From NCBI GenBank assembly GCA_001464055.1, contig LNET01000105.1, forward strand, positions 1 to 64,000: a stretch of 64,000 bases of DNA, read 5' to 3'. This document shows positions 56,128-64,000 of this stretch, in pieces. The stretch comes from Burkholderiales bacterium Ga0077543. Its GTDB lineage: Bacteria; Pseudomonadota; Gammaproteobacteria; Burkholderiales; Burkholderiaceae_C. The position numbers and the translations under genes were made by a program. Every line of letters starts with the position of its first letter. Positions within the stretch are counted from its first letter, which is position 1. The notes below the pieces were generated by a model. The model was not told the origin of the DNA. It saw only the letters and a list, made by a program, of their open reading frames with translations, and searched no databases.

Positions 56128-58202
56128 CAGGCGCCAGGTTCCGGCGGCACCGGCGCAACGTCCACCAGGCAGTCGTAGAACGAGGGCGCACGGCCCATGT
56201 CGGTCAGCCGCTGGTGCGTCAGTTCATTGACGTTGGTGCCGTTCAGGCCGAATTTGCGCCACCAGATGCCCAGGCCATTGACGACGCCAGGCCGGGCGCG
56301 TTCGCTCACGTCGGCCCGGCACAGGTAGCTGCCGCGGTCGTTGAACACGCGAACCTTGTCGCCGCTGGCGATGCCGCGTGCGGTGGCGTCCAGGGCGTGG
56401 ATCTCCAGCCGTGGCTCCTTCTCGGCGGCGCGCAGGCTGGGCACGTTCACGAACGTGCTGTTCAGGAAGTGACGGGCGGGCGGCGAGATCATCGCCAGCG
56501 GGTAGCGCCGCGCCAGCGCCGGCGCGCTGGCCGCGCACTCGTGGTTGGGCACATGGTCTGGCGCGACGCCGTCATCAGAGGCCACGGCCCGACCGCTGGC
56601 CGTGGCGAAGCCGCCTTCGGCGAATGGCGCATCGGGCAGGTTCAGGCGCACCCAGCCTCGAGCGGCCAGCCGCGCCGGGTCGACCCAGTCGGGCCTGAAC
56701 GCACCTCGGGCCAGAGTCTCGTCGCTGTCGCTGAAGCAGGCCTCGTCGAAACCCATGCGCGCAGCCAGCAGCCTGAAGATCTCGGCGTTGGAACGGGCCT
56801 GCCCCACCGGCGCGATGGCCGGCTCGTTCAGCATCGCGTAGGTGTGGCCATAGGCACTGTGGGCGTCCCAGTGCTCTAGTTGGGTGGTGGCCGGCAGAAC
56901 GAAGTCGGCGTGGTCGGCGGTGTCGGTGAGGAAATGTTCCAGCACCACCGTGAACAGGTCTTCGCGCCGGAAGCCCTGGACCACGCGGCCGCTGTGCGGC
57001 GCCACCGCCACCGGGTTGCTGTTGTAGACGACCAGAGCTTCGATCTTCGGTCCGAAGGCGGGGCTGGCCTCGCGGTTCAGGTCGTCGCCGATGGTCGACA
57101 TGTTGACGGTGCGCGGTGTGCGGCCGGCCAGCAGGTCGGGCCGCTGCAGCCAGGCGTCGTTGCGGGCACGCGGAAACCAGCCGCTCGACGACATCAGCAG
57201 GCCGCCGGCACGGTGTCGCCAGGCACCGGTCAGGCAGGGCAGCATCGCCACCAGGCGCACGGCGTTGCCGGCACCGTGCACACGCTGCATGCCGTAGTTC
57301 AGGCGGATGGCGGCCGGCTTCGTGGTGCCATAGTCGCGCGCCAGTTGGCGCACTTCGTCGGCGCCGATGCCGCACACCGCGGCCGCGCGTTCGGGCGGCC
57401 ATTGCAGGGCCCGTTCGCGCAGCGACGGCCAGCCTTCGACGTGGTGCGTCAGGTAGTCGTGATCCAGCCAGTCGTGGGCGATGAGCTCGTGCATCAGGCC
57501 CAGCGCCAGCGCGCCGTCGGTGCCGGGCATCAGCGCGATGTGATGGTGGCATTTCTCGGCGGTCTCGGTCTTGCGCGGGTCGATGCACACCAGCCTGGCG
57601 CCGGCGCGCTTGGCCTGCTGCGCAAAGGTCCAGAAGTGCAGGTTGCTGGCGATGCTGTTGCTGCCCCAGATCAGGATCAGACGGCTTTCGGCGAAGAACT
57701 CGGTGTGCATGCCCAGCTTGCCGCCGTAGGCCGCCGTCAGTGCCGCGCCGCCAGCACTGGCGCAGATGGTGCGGTCCAGCAGGCTGGCGCCCAGCCGGTG
57801 GAAGAATCGCGCAGCCATGCCGTCGCCCTGCACCAGCCCCATCGTGCCGGCGTAGCTGTAGGGCAGGATGGCTTCGGGGTCGCGGGCGGCGATCGACTTC
57901 AGCCGCGTGGCGATGGCGTCCAGCGCCTCGTCCCAGCTGCAGGGCAAGAACTGACCGCTGCCCTTCGGCCCGCTGCGCTTGAGCGGGGTGAGCACGCGCG
58001 TGGGGTCGTAGCTGCGTTCGGTGTAGCGGCTCACCTTCGTGCACAGCGCGCCGTGCGTGGGCGGGTGCTCGGGGTCGCCCTGCACCTTGATGGCCACGCC
58101 GCCCTGCACGCTGACCTGCAGTGCGCAGGTGTCGGGGCAGTCGTGCGGGCAAGCACCCCTGACAATCTTCACGGGAAGCTGGGCGGCGTGGGGCGAAGTC
58201 AT
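56127..58202 (-). CDS. Molybdopterin-dependent oxidoreductase, formate-dehydrogenase-like
   Basis: 691 residues. N-terminal [4Fe-4S] motif RGACPHDCPDTCALQV, then MPT-binding domains (GSNSIASNLHFWTFA, VVYNSNPVAVAP) and a C-terminal dinucleotide-binding domain (SPPARHFLNSTFVNVPSLRA). Cytoplasmic (no twin-Arg signal). No selenocysteine, and no associated Fe-S or diaphorase subunits follow. Substrate unknown. Downstream metallopeptidase overlaps it by one base (TGATG). Confidence 0.85.
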   Translation of the reverse strand: MTSPHAAQLPVKIVRGACPHDCPDTCALQVSVQGGVAIKVQGDPEHPPTHGALCTKVSRYTERSYDPTRVLTPLKRSGPKGSGQFLPCSWDEALDAIATRLKSIAARDPEAILPYSYAGTMGLVQGDGMAARFFHRLGASLLDRTICASAGGAALTAAYGGKLGMHTEFFAESRLILIWGSNSIASNLHFWTFAQQAKRAGARLVCIDPRKTETAEKCHHHIALMPGTDGALALGLMHELIAHDWLDHDYLTHHVEGWPSLRERALQWPPERAAAVCGIGADEVRQLARDYGTTKPAAIRLNYGMQRVHGAGNAVRLVAMLPCLTGAWRHRAGGLLMSSSGWFPRARNDAWLQRPDLLAGRTPRTVNMSTIGDDLNREASPAFGPKIEALVVYNSNPVAVAPHSGRVVQGFRREDLFTVVLEHFLTDTADHADFVLPATTQLEHWDAHSAYGHTYAMLNEPAIAPVGQARSNAEIFRLLAARMGFDEACFSDSDETLARGAFRPDWVDPARLAARGWVRLNLPDAPFAEGGFATASGRAVASDDGVAPDHVPNHECAASAPALARRYPLAMISPPARHFLNSTFVNVPSLRAAEKEPRLEIHALDATARGIASGDKVRVFNDRGSYLCRADVSERARPGVVNGLGIWWRKFGLNGTNVNELTHQRLTDMGRAPSFYDCLVDVAPVPPEPGA

Positions 58203-58273
58203 GCCGGGAACTGTGCCACAGGGGCCGACCGGTTGCCCCGGGCGCGCGGCACGACGCGGTGGCCAGGCCTGGC

Positions 58274-58579
58274 TCAGCGTGAGATCTTGCGGTCCACCCG
58301 GGCCACGACTCCGGCGCGCAAAGTCAGGATAGTGAGGGTCTGCGGGTCGCGCGAATGCGGGAAATAGGTCCAGGTCTTTTCCTCGGGCTGGCCCTTGACC
58401 CCACGCACCAATGCTTCGTGGTCGGGCTTGCCGATCTTGAAGACGACTTCGCCCTCGCCCATGCCGCCGCGGATGAACTTGCGTTCAGCGGCGTTGGCCG
58501 CCAGAGCAGACGTGCTGGCGCAGGCGATGAACGCGATGGCGGCGAGTCGAAGGGCGCAAAGGGCTGTCGTGGTGGTCAT
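58274..58579 (-). CDS. Small exported protein of unknown function
   Basis: 101 residues: signal peptide (LCALRLAAIAFIACASTSALA-A) and a mature part with FIRGGMGEGEVVFKIGKPDHEA and TWTYFPHSRDPQTLTILTLR, a pattern like DUF2845/SmpA-like small periplasmic proteins. It stands between the molybdopterin gene and the divergent M20 hydrolase. No Shine-Dalgarno evident. Confidence 0.65.
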   Translation of the reverse strand: MTTTTALCALRLAAIAFIACASTSALAANAAERKFIRGGMGEGEVVFKIGKPDHEALVRGVKGQPEEKTWTYFPHSRDPQTLTILTLRAGVVARVDRKISR

Positions 58580-58685
58580 GGCGGTTACAGCAGTTGCCGC
58601 AAGGTAAAGCTCCAGCACAAACCTTACCACCGCCGGGCCACGGCTAAGATGTCCCGGATACCGAAGCCCGCCCGAGGAACGCTGC

Positions 58686-59885
58686 ATGAACCTGATCGAA
58701 CCCATCCTGGCCGACGCCGCGGCCGTGGCCGCCATCCGCCGCGACATCCACGCCCATCCGGAACTGTGCTTCAAGGAAGAGAGGACGGCCGATGTCATTG
58801 CCCAGGCCCTCACCGACTGGGGAATTCCCATCCACCGTGGCCTGGGGACGACGGGCGTGGTCGGCATCGTGAAGAGCGGCAGTTCTTCACGCGCCGTGGG
58901 CCTGCGAGCCGACATCGACGCGCTGCCGATGACGGAGCACAACACTTTTGCCCACGCCAGCAAGCACCCCGGCAGGATGCATGCCTGCGGCCATGATGGC
59001 CACACCGCGATGCTGCTCGCGGCGGCCAAGCACCTGGCCAGGCACCGCAACTTCGACGGCACGGTCTACTTGGTGTTCCAGCCCGCCGAAGAAGGTGGCG
59101 GCGGCGCACGCGAGATGATCAATGACGGCCTGTTCGACAGGTTCCCGATGGAGGCCATCTTCGGCGCCCACAACTGGCCAGGCATGGCGGTGGGGCAGTT
59201 CGCCATCAAGGACGGACCCTGCTTTGCCAGCAGCAACGAATTCAGGATCGTCGTGCGCGGCAAGGGCGCCCATGCGGCCATGCCGCACAACGGCATCGAC
59301 CCGGTGCCGGTGGCTTGCCAGATGGTGCAGGCCTTCCAGACCATCATCACACGCAACAAGCGCCCCATCGACACAGGCGTGATCTCGGTGACGATGATCC
59401 ACGCCGGCGAAGCCACCAACGTCGTGCCCGACAGCTGCGTCATCGAAGGCACGGTGCGCACCTTCACGATGGACGTGCTTCAGCTGATCGAAGACCGCAT
59501 GAAACTGGTGGCCGAACACACCGCCGCGGCCTTCGGTGCCACTTGCGAATTCGAGTTCCGGCGCAACTACCCGCCCACCATCAACCACAGCGCCGAAACC
59601 GCGTTCGCGCGCCGCGTGATGACTGACATCGTCGGCGCCGACAACGTCCACGAATTCGAGCCGACGATGGGTGCGGAAGACTTCAGCTTCTTCCTGCAGA
59701 AGACCCCCGGCGCCTACTTCCTGATCGGCAACGGCGACGGCAGCCACCGCGCCGGCGGCCACGGCCTTGGGCCCTGCATGCTGCACAACCCCAGCTACGA
59801 CTTCAACGACGAGCTGATTCCGCTGGGCGCCACGTGCTGGGTGCGCATGGCCGAAGCCTGGTTGAACGGCACGCACCGCGGCTGA
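58686..59885 (+). CDS. M20 family amidohydrolase (hippurate/N-acyl-amino-acid hydrolase type)
   Basis: 399 residues. Metal-binding motifs RRDIHAHPELCFKEERTAD, RMHACGHDGHTAMLLAA, PAEEGGGGAREMIND (Glu-Glu) and a dimerisation domain with the conserved HAAMPHNGIDP; the last ligand is in HNPSYDFNDE. Hydrolyses the amide of N-acyl amino acids; the exact substrate is not known. Shine-Dalgarno-like GAGGAA precedes the ATG. Confidence 0.9.
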   Translation: MNLIEPILADAAAVAAIRRDIHAHPELCFKEERTADVIAQALTDWGIPIHRGLGTTGVVGIVKSGSSSRAVGLRADIDALPMTEHNTFAHASKHPGRMHACGHDGHTAMLLAAAKHLARHRNFDGTVYLVFQPAEEGGGGAREMINDGLFDRFPMEAIFGAHNWPGMAVGQFAIKDGPCFASSNEFRIVVRGKGAHAAMPHNGIDPVPVACQMVQAFQTIITRNKRPIDTGVISVTMIHAGEATNVVPDSCVIEGTVRTFTMDVLQLIEDRMKLVAEHTAAAFGATCEFEFRRNYPPTINHSAETAFARRVMTDIVGADNVHEFEPTMGAEDFSFFLQKTPGAYFLIGNGDGSHRAGGHGLGPCMLHNPSYDFNDELIPLGATCWVRMAEAWLNGTHRG

Positions 59886-59919
59886 GCGCGGGCCGCGCTT
59901 CGGTACCGGCCACGGGCCC

Positions 59920-62121
59920 TCAGGGCGTGCCCAGGAACAGGTAGGCGTTGCTGGCGCCGCGGTCGCCCAGGCCCAGCCCCAGGTAGACGGGTCCGAAGGG
60001 GGTTTCGCCGCCCAGATACACCGCCACAGAACCCAGCCAGCCCTCGCGGCGCTGGCGGGCATACGGTACCGCCACACGTCCTGCCTCGAGCGCCAGGCCC
60101 AGCCGCATGTCGCCGCGCAGGCCCAGCGGGGCCCGGCCGATGATGCGCTCCGCACGCACATGGCCGTAGGCCACGCCATCGCCCAGGAACTGGCCCTTGG
60201 CATAGCCCGACAGGTTCAGGAAGCCCCCCAGCCGGCCCGCGTCGTTCAAGGGAAGCCGTCCGCGTGGTGAATCGACCCAGCTGCCACGCGCACCCAGCAC
60301 CCATTCGCCCAGCGGCAGCGCGGCCCTGGCGGCCAGCGCCAGTCGCGTGTAGTCGTCGCGGTCGGCGTCGAAGTAGCTGGCCTGCAGTTCCCAGCCGCGC
60401 CGGGGAAAGTACAGGCTGTCGCTCTGGTCCAGGTCCAGCGAAACGATCAGGCCGCCCGTGTTGCGCACGGGAAAGAGCGAAAACACGTCCACACCGGTTT
60501 CCAGAGAGTTGCTCACCCGCTGTTCGCGCCAGCCCACGCGCAGCTGGCCCAGCAAGGCGAAGTTCATGCCCAGGCCCAGCTCGGCCTTGGAAGTGGCGCT
60601 GCGGTACTCGGCGATGCGTTGTTCAACCAGGAAGTAGTCGATGCGTTCGCGCAGGTAGCCCGCATCGGCATAGCCGAAGAAGCGCTGGGTGGGTTCCAGC
60701 GGTTGGTAGAACTCGGCTGCGACCCCTGTGTTGCTGCCCAGGTCGCCCGTGAGCAGCAACTCGCCGCCCAGCGCGTTCAGCCAGGTCTTCTGGTAGCCCA
60801 CGCGCAGCTGGTAACTGGCTCCCAGCTGCAGAGATGTCTCGAGCCCCAGGCCGAAACGCAGATAGTCCGGACCCCAGCTCTTTTCCACCGGCATCACACG
60901 AAGCAGGTTGCGGCCACCCACCTGGACCAGGCTGTAATCGACGCGCTCGTAGCTGCCGTCTCCGAAGGCGCGCAGCAGGTCGCGGTTGAGCAGCGCAGTG
61001 TCCAGAGGCAACCCGGACAGCTGCTGCAGGTGGCGGGACACGGCCGCGGGATTGACACGTTCCACGCCGGCGATCTCGATGTCGTCGACGAGTGGAGCCA
61101 CCCCGCGCCTGACCGCGATGCGCTTTCGCCACTGCGCGTATTCCTCGGGGGGAAGCGACAGCACAGCCAGCTGTGCGGCTTTCAGTTCCGCCGCCAGCCG
61201 GCCATGGCCAGCTGCCTCGGCATGGCGCTCGAAGTCGGCCGCGGTGATGGTGCCCAGCCCCGGCTGGATGTAGACGTCGCGCGCCGTCAGCGAAGCCAGC
61301 GAGGCGCTCACGTTCTGTTCGGTCAGCAGGGCCACCATCTGGGCCGCAACGCTGAAGAAGCCGCTCACTTCCTCGGGCTTGAGCAGCGGTGAACCCACGT
61401 TCACGGCGATCACCACCTGCGCATTGCAGCGTTCGCGTACCTCCCGGATGGGGACGTTGTCGACCAGTCCGCCGTCCACCAGGCGTCGGCCATCCAGTTC
61501 CTGCGGCGCCATCAGGCCGGGCACGGACATGCTGGCGCGCATCGCCAGGGTCAGGCTGCCTTCGCGCAGCACCACCCGAGCGCCATTGCCGATGTCGGTG
61601 GCGATGATCGAAACCGGCAAGGGCAGCTTGTCGAGTTCGCGCTCGATGACGTCGGCATGAACCAACTGGTTGAAGAACAGCTTGATCTTCTGCCCCGACA
61701 CCACGCCGGGTGGTGCCACCAGGCCGCGCTCGGTCACGCCGGTCTCGCTGCCGGGCAGGAAACGCTGGGCCAGACGCTTGCTGCGGAAGTTCAACTCGTT
61801 GAAGTCCGGGTTGTCGATGAACATATCGTTCCAGTTGGCCTTGGCCAGCTCGGTGCGCATCTGCGCCGGGCTCAGGCCTGCAGCCCAGGCACCGGCCACC
61901 AGGGCACCCATGCTGGTGCCGGCCACGCAGTCCACCGGCACGCGCAGGCGCTCCAGAACTTCCAGCACGCCGATGTGGGCGGCACCACGGGCACCGCCAC
62001 CGCCCAGTACGAGCCCGATCCTGGGCCGTTCTTCAGCCCGGGAAGGGAGTGGCGCCAAGGCCGTTGCGGCCAGCACGGCAACAAGCGCTGGCGCAACCCA
62101 GCCCCGCCTCTGGGCGTTCAT
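59920..62121 (-). CDS. Patatin-like phospholipase with POTRA and beta-barrel (type Vd secretion, PlpD-like)
   Basis: 733 residues. Signal peptide (LVAVLAATALAPLPSRA-E), patatin domain with oxyanion GGGGARG, nucleophile Ser70 (AGTSMGALVAG) and catalytic Asp214 (RRLVDGGLVDN), then a POTRA segment (about 350-430), and a 16-strand-like barrel to the end (PFGPVYLGLGLGDRG). This is the type Vd autotransporter layout. The ATG giving NAQRRGWVAPA is used; upstream in-frame ATG/GTG codons are possible. Confidence 0.88.
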   Translation of the reverse strand: MNAQRRGWVAPALVAVLAATALAPLPSRAEERPRIGLVLGGGGARGAAHIGVLEVLERLRVPVDCVAGTSMGALVAGAWAAGLSPAQMRTELAKANWNDMFIDNPDFNELNFRSKRLAQRFLPGSETGVTERGLVAPPGVVSGQKIKLFFNQLVHADVIERELDKLPLPVSIIATDIGNGARVVLREGSLTLAMRASMSVPGLMAPQELDGRRLVDGGLVDNVPIREVRERCNAQVVIAVNVGSPLLKPEEVSGFFSVAAQMVALLTEQNVSASLASLTARDVYIQPGLGTITAADFERHAEAAGHGRLAAELKAAQLAVLSLPPEEYAQWRKRIAVRRGVAPLVDDIEIAGVERVNPAAVSRHLQQLSGLPLDTALLNRDLLRAFGDGSYERVDYSLVQVGGRNLLRVMPVEKSWGPDYLRFGLGLETSLQLGASYQLRVGYQKTWLNALGGELLLTGDLGSNTGVAAEFYQPLEPTQRFFGYADAGYLRERIDYFLVEQRIAEYRSATSKAELGLGMNFALLGQLRVGWREQRVSNSLETGVDVFSLFPVRNTGGLIVSLDLDQSDSLYFPRRGWELQASYFDADRDDYTRLALAARAALPLGEWVLGARGSWVDSPRGRLPLNDAGRLGGFLNLSGYAKGQFLGDGVAYGHVRAERIIGRAPLGLRGDMRLGLALEAGRVAVPYARQRREGWLGSVAVYLGGETPFGPVYLGLGLGDRGASNAYLFLGTP

Positions 62122-62183
62122 GGTGAATGTCATTGCCACATTCTGGGCCCGGCCCAGTGCCTGGGCCGGTGGCAGGCAGGCCC

Positions 62184-63182
62184 TTACTGGATGAAACCCA
62201 TCGAAGAGCGCTTTGCGCCGGCGTCGGGCAGGTCGGCGAGTTCGATGCTGGCCCGCCCGGCCAGACGGGCATTGCCGAAAGCCGTCATCCAGGCGCGGCG
62301 CATCTCGCGCGGAGCCATGGCGGAAAGGCGTTCCAGCACAGCTTCGGTCGGCTGCTGCTCGAAGCGCCGCCCCCAGTCGTGTTCGCCGCGCAGGCTGCTG
62401 TACAGGCGCAGCGCAATGGCGCGGGCGGCGTCGGCGTCGGGTGCCAGCACCTCGTAGACGTTCATCCGGTTCAGCAAGGGTTCGGGGATGCTGCGTTCGT
62501 CGTTCGCGGTGGCGACCCAGATGACCTGGCTGGCGTCGATGGCGACTTCGGCGAATTCATCGGTAAAGGACTGTGCGGTGTCGTGCTCGAGCAGGCTGTA
62601 CAGGGCCCCCAGCGGGTCATAGGCATGCTCGCCGCGCGCCTTGTCGATCTCGTCGACCACCATCACCGGGTTGGCATAGGCGCCGTCGACCAGAGTTTCG
62701 AAAACCTTGCCCGGGCGTGCGCCCTTCCACTGGCTGCTGGCGCCCGACAGCACCCAGCCCGCAGTCAGGCTGCTCATGCTGATGAACCCCAGGCCGGTAC
62801 CCAGGAGTCGCGAGATTTCGCGCGCAAAGTGGGTCTTGCCGATGCCGGGGGGACCCAACAGCAGCATGGGCGTGATCTCGAGCGCGTCACGGCTGTCCTG
62901 GCACAGCGCCAGTTGGCGCCTGACGTCGTCGAGCACCTCGGTGAAGTTGGGCATCTCGTCATACAGATGCTCCATCGCCGGCAGGCCGCCGGGCTTGACC
63001 TGGAAACGTTCAGGGCCCTTCTCGATCATGCGTTCGTAGGTCGCCCGAAGGGTTTCGTGTTCACGCTGGGGCAGCTTGTCCAGCCGCTGGGCGACATCGC
63101 CCACGCGATAGACCGAACGCATGCTCGCGATCGGCAACGCACTGGATGTGAAGGGAACGAGTTCCTGCAAGCGTTCGCTCAT
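62184..63182 (-). CDS. AAA+ ATPase resembling the Lon ATPase module, without protease domain
   Basis: 332 residues. Walker A LLLGPPGIGKTHFAREISRL, the hexamer-loop TAGWVLSGASSQWKGARPGK, Walker B MVVDEIDKA, sensor 1 VIWVATANDERSIPEPLLNR, and Arg-rich sensor 2 APREMRRAWMTA. N-terminal half (VGDVAQRLDKLPQREHETLR) has no Lon N-domain, and no Ser-Lys protease follows. Substrate unknown. The family is present in Burkholderiales but, to my knowledge, not described. Confidence 0.82.
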   Translation of the reverse strand: MSERLQELVPFTSSALPIASMRSVYRVGDVAQRLDKLPQREHETLRATYERMIEKGPERFQVKPGGLPAMEHLYDEMPNFTEVLDDVRRQLALCQDSRDALEITPMLLLGPPGIGKTHFAREISRLLGTGLGFISMSSLTAGWVLSGASSQWKGARPGKVFETLVDGAYANPVMVVDEIDKARGEHAYDPLGALYSLLEHDTAQSFTDEFAEVAIDASQVIWVATANDERSIPEPLLNRMNVYEVLAPDADAARAIALRLYSSLRGEHDWGRRFEQQPTEAVLERLSAMAPREMRRAWMTAFGNARLAGRASIELADLPDAGAKRSSMGFIQ

Positions 63183-63461
63183 CCGGGGCTCCTTACAAAC
63201 TGACTGGGGGCGACTTCATTCAAGCACAGCGTGCCACAACTGCGGAAACGAACAAGCGGCTGGGGACACCGCAGTTGCGGGGATCGGCAGCGCCTGGTGC
63301 ACGGCAAAAGCATAGCAAGCAGCGGGCCGGCGCCACTCATCGCCTTCGGCTGCAGGTCGTCGGCGATGTCTGGCAATTCGTCGCAAGGGCATGGCCCGCA
63401 GCGGATGCGCTGCCTAAAGTGCACCCATCGAACAAGCCTTTCCACCCCACCAGGAAACACC

Positions 63462-63650
63462 ATGAACACCCCTTCGTCCATCGCCGCCCGCAGCCTGCAA
63501 GCCCCCGCCAACACTCGCATCGCGGGTGCCGGCCTGGCCGTTGTCATGACCCTGGCCATGCTGCTGGGCGTGAACCTGCTGGCCAGTGTCGACCAGCCCG
63601 CAGCGCAGATGGCCACGGCCCAGCCGGCCGCCTCTGGTGCGCAGACCTGA
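63462..63650 (+). CDS. Small membrane-anchored protein, 62 residues
   Basis: MNTPSSIAARSLQAPANT leads to one hydrophobic segment (AGAGLAVVMTLAMLLGVNLL) and an Ala/Gln-rich tail. An AGGAA Shine-Dalgarno precedes the ATG. It lies before a terminator and may be a tail-anchored or exported peptide. Function unknown. The upstream open frame does not look coding. Confidence 0.6.
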   Translation: MNTPSSIAARSLQAPANTRIAGAGLAVVMTLAMLLGVNLLASVDQPAAQMATAQPAASGAQT

Positions 63651-63706
63651 GTCCGGTGCCGCGATCTCCCCCGTTCCTCCTGCAGTCTCGACAAGAGACT
63701 TTCCAC

Positions 63707-63736
63707 GCGCCTCGGCTTGCCGGGGCGCTTTTTTTT
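63707..63736 (+). terminator. Rho-independent terminator after the 62-residue membrane protein
   Basis: GCGCCTCGG-CTTG-CCGGGGCGC stem (one G-T pair) with eight T, convergent with ruvC, which ends 33 bp beyond. Confidence 0.92.
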
Positions 63737-63769
63737 GCGGCCGGTTTACGGGCACGCCCCCAAGCGGAC

Positions 63770-64000
63770 TCAGTAAGACCGTCCCTTGCGGTACTGCGCA
63801 TGCTGGCGCCGCTGCAGCGAGGTGCCACGTGCGATGGCGGCAAAAGAACTGCCGGCATGGGCGTGCGCAATGGCCAGGCCCAGCGCGTCGGCGGCGTCCT
63901 TGCCGGGCAAGGCCGGCAGCGCCAGCAGCCGCTTGACCATTTCCTGCACCTGCGACTTGTTCGCCAGGCCATGGCCGACGATGGCCTTCTTCATCTGCAG
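63770..64000 (-). CDS. ruvC: Holliday junction resolvase RuvC, 5' part outside the window
   Basis: The C-terminal 76 residues of RuvC ([20 protein letters not shown] onward) are visible; the gene continues beyond base 64000. The [16 protein letters not shown] part holds the catalytic aspartates of the RuvC active site. The internal ATG at 63994 is not the start. The downstream ruvA/ruvB are not in view. Confidence 0.92.
   Translation of the reverse strand: MQMKKAIVGHGLANKSQVQEMVKRLLALPALPGKDAADALGLAIAHAHAGSSFAAIARGTSLQRRQHAQYRKGRSY

Overview
The window is about 64 kb of GC-rich chromosome from a betaproteobacterium of the order Burkholderiales. The Rubrivivax/Leptothrix/Ideonella-like group is my best guess, from protein style and gene order; this is inference, not a database result. 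It reads as core chromosome: no insertion sequence, prophage, integrase or CRISPR array is visible. The accessory parts are a toxin-antitoxin pair, a PEP-CTERM protein gene and a large TonB-dependent receptor.

Layout: 1-7.5 kb holds the partial parE, dadA, an MFS transporter coupled to a 42-residue membrane peptide and a methyltransferase, then dapA and bamC. 7.5-13.4 kb holds an Ala-rich lipoprotein, a JmjC/cupin ribosomal oxygenase with an unknown partner, slyD, dut, coaBC, a YecA-like SEC-C protein and a GNAT. 13.7-19.5 kb holds an Oar-like TonB-dependent receptor and a response regulator/histidine kinase pair placed back to back. 19.8-25.2 kb holds a CAT-anticodon tRNA, hrcA, nadK, recN, rapZ and a Lon-N-like protein. 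25.2-29.2 kb is mutM, a dynamin-like GTPase and mutY in one direction. 29.2-35.6 kb is the common TPR, lolB, ispE, tRNA-Gln, prs, rplY, pth cluster. 35.6-47.5 kb, mostly on the minus strand, runs ABC exporter, ClpP-like protease, bolA, hisG, hisD, vapB, vapC, hisC, hisB, hisH, hisA, hisF, rsmD, coaD and ferredoxin. 47.5-52 kb holds TetR, SRPBCC, WS/DGAT, ACBP and GPx genes. 51.2-54.4 kb holds Calvin-cycle genes cbbY, prk and fbp plus one unknown gene. 54.7-64 kb holds a PHA-granule protein, a metallopeptidase, a molybdopterin oxidoreductase, an M20 hydrolase, a type Vd patatin, a Lon-like AAA ATPase and partial ruvC.

The most unusual region is the histidine cluster. HisD carries an extra C-terminal GNAT acetyltransferase domain (596 residues in all). 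Directly after it lies a complete VapBC-type toxin-antitoxin module. Its promoter -35 box (TTGACA) contains the hisD stop codon, a perfect palindrome fills the spacer, and the vapC stop codon overlaps the hisC start in ATGA. The toxin-antitoxin pair is therefore written into the operon as a normal link in its chain of overlapping genes. Further down, a CHRD/PEP-CTERM gene on the opposite strand splits hisA from hisF, and hisI and hisE are not found next to hisF.

Metabolic hints: phosphoribulokinase, class I FBPase and CbbY suggest a Calvin cycle (RuBisCO is not in the window). WS/DGAT with acyl-CoA-binding protein suggests neutral lipid storage, and a PHA-granule protein suggests polyhydroxyalkanoate storage. 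Many gene pairs overlap by ATGA, GTGA or TGATG, so translational coupling is common. Starts were chosen by these overlaps, by Shine-Dalgarno sites and by family alignment from memory.
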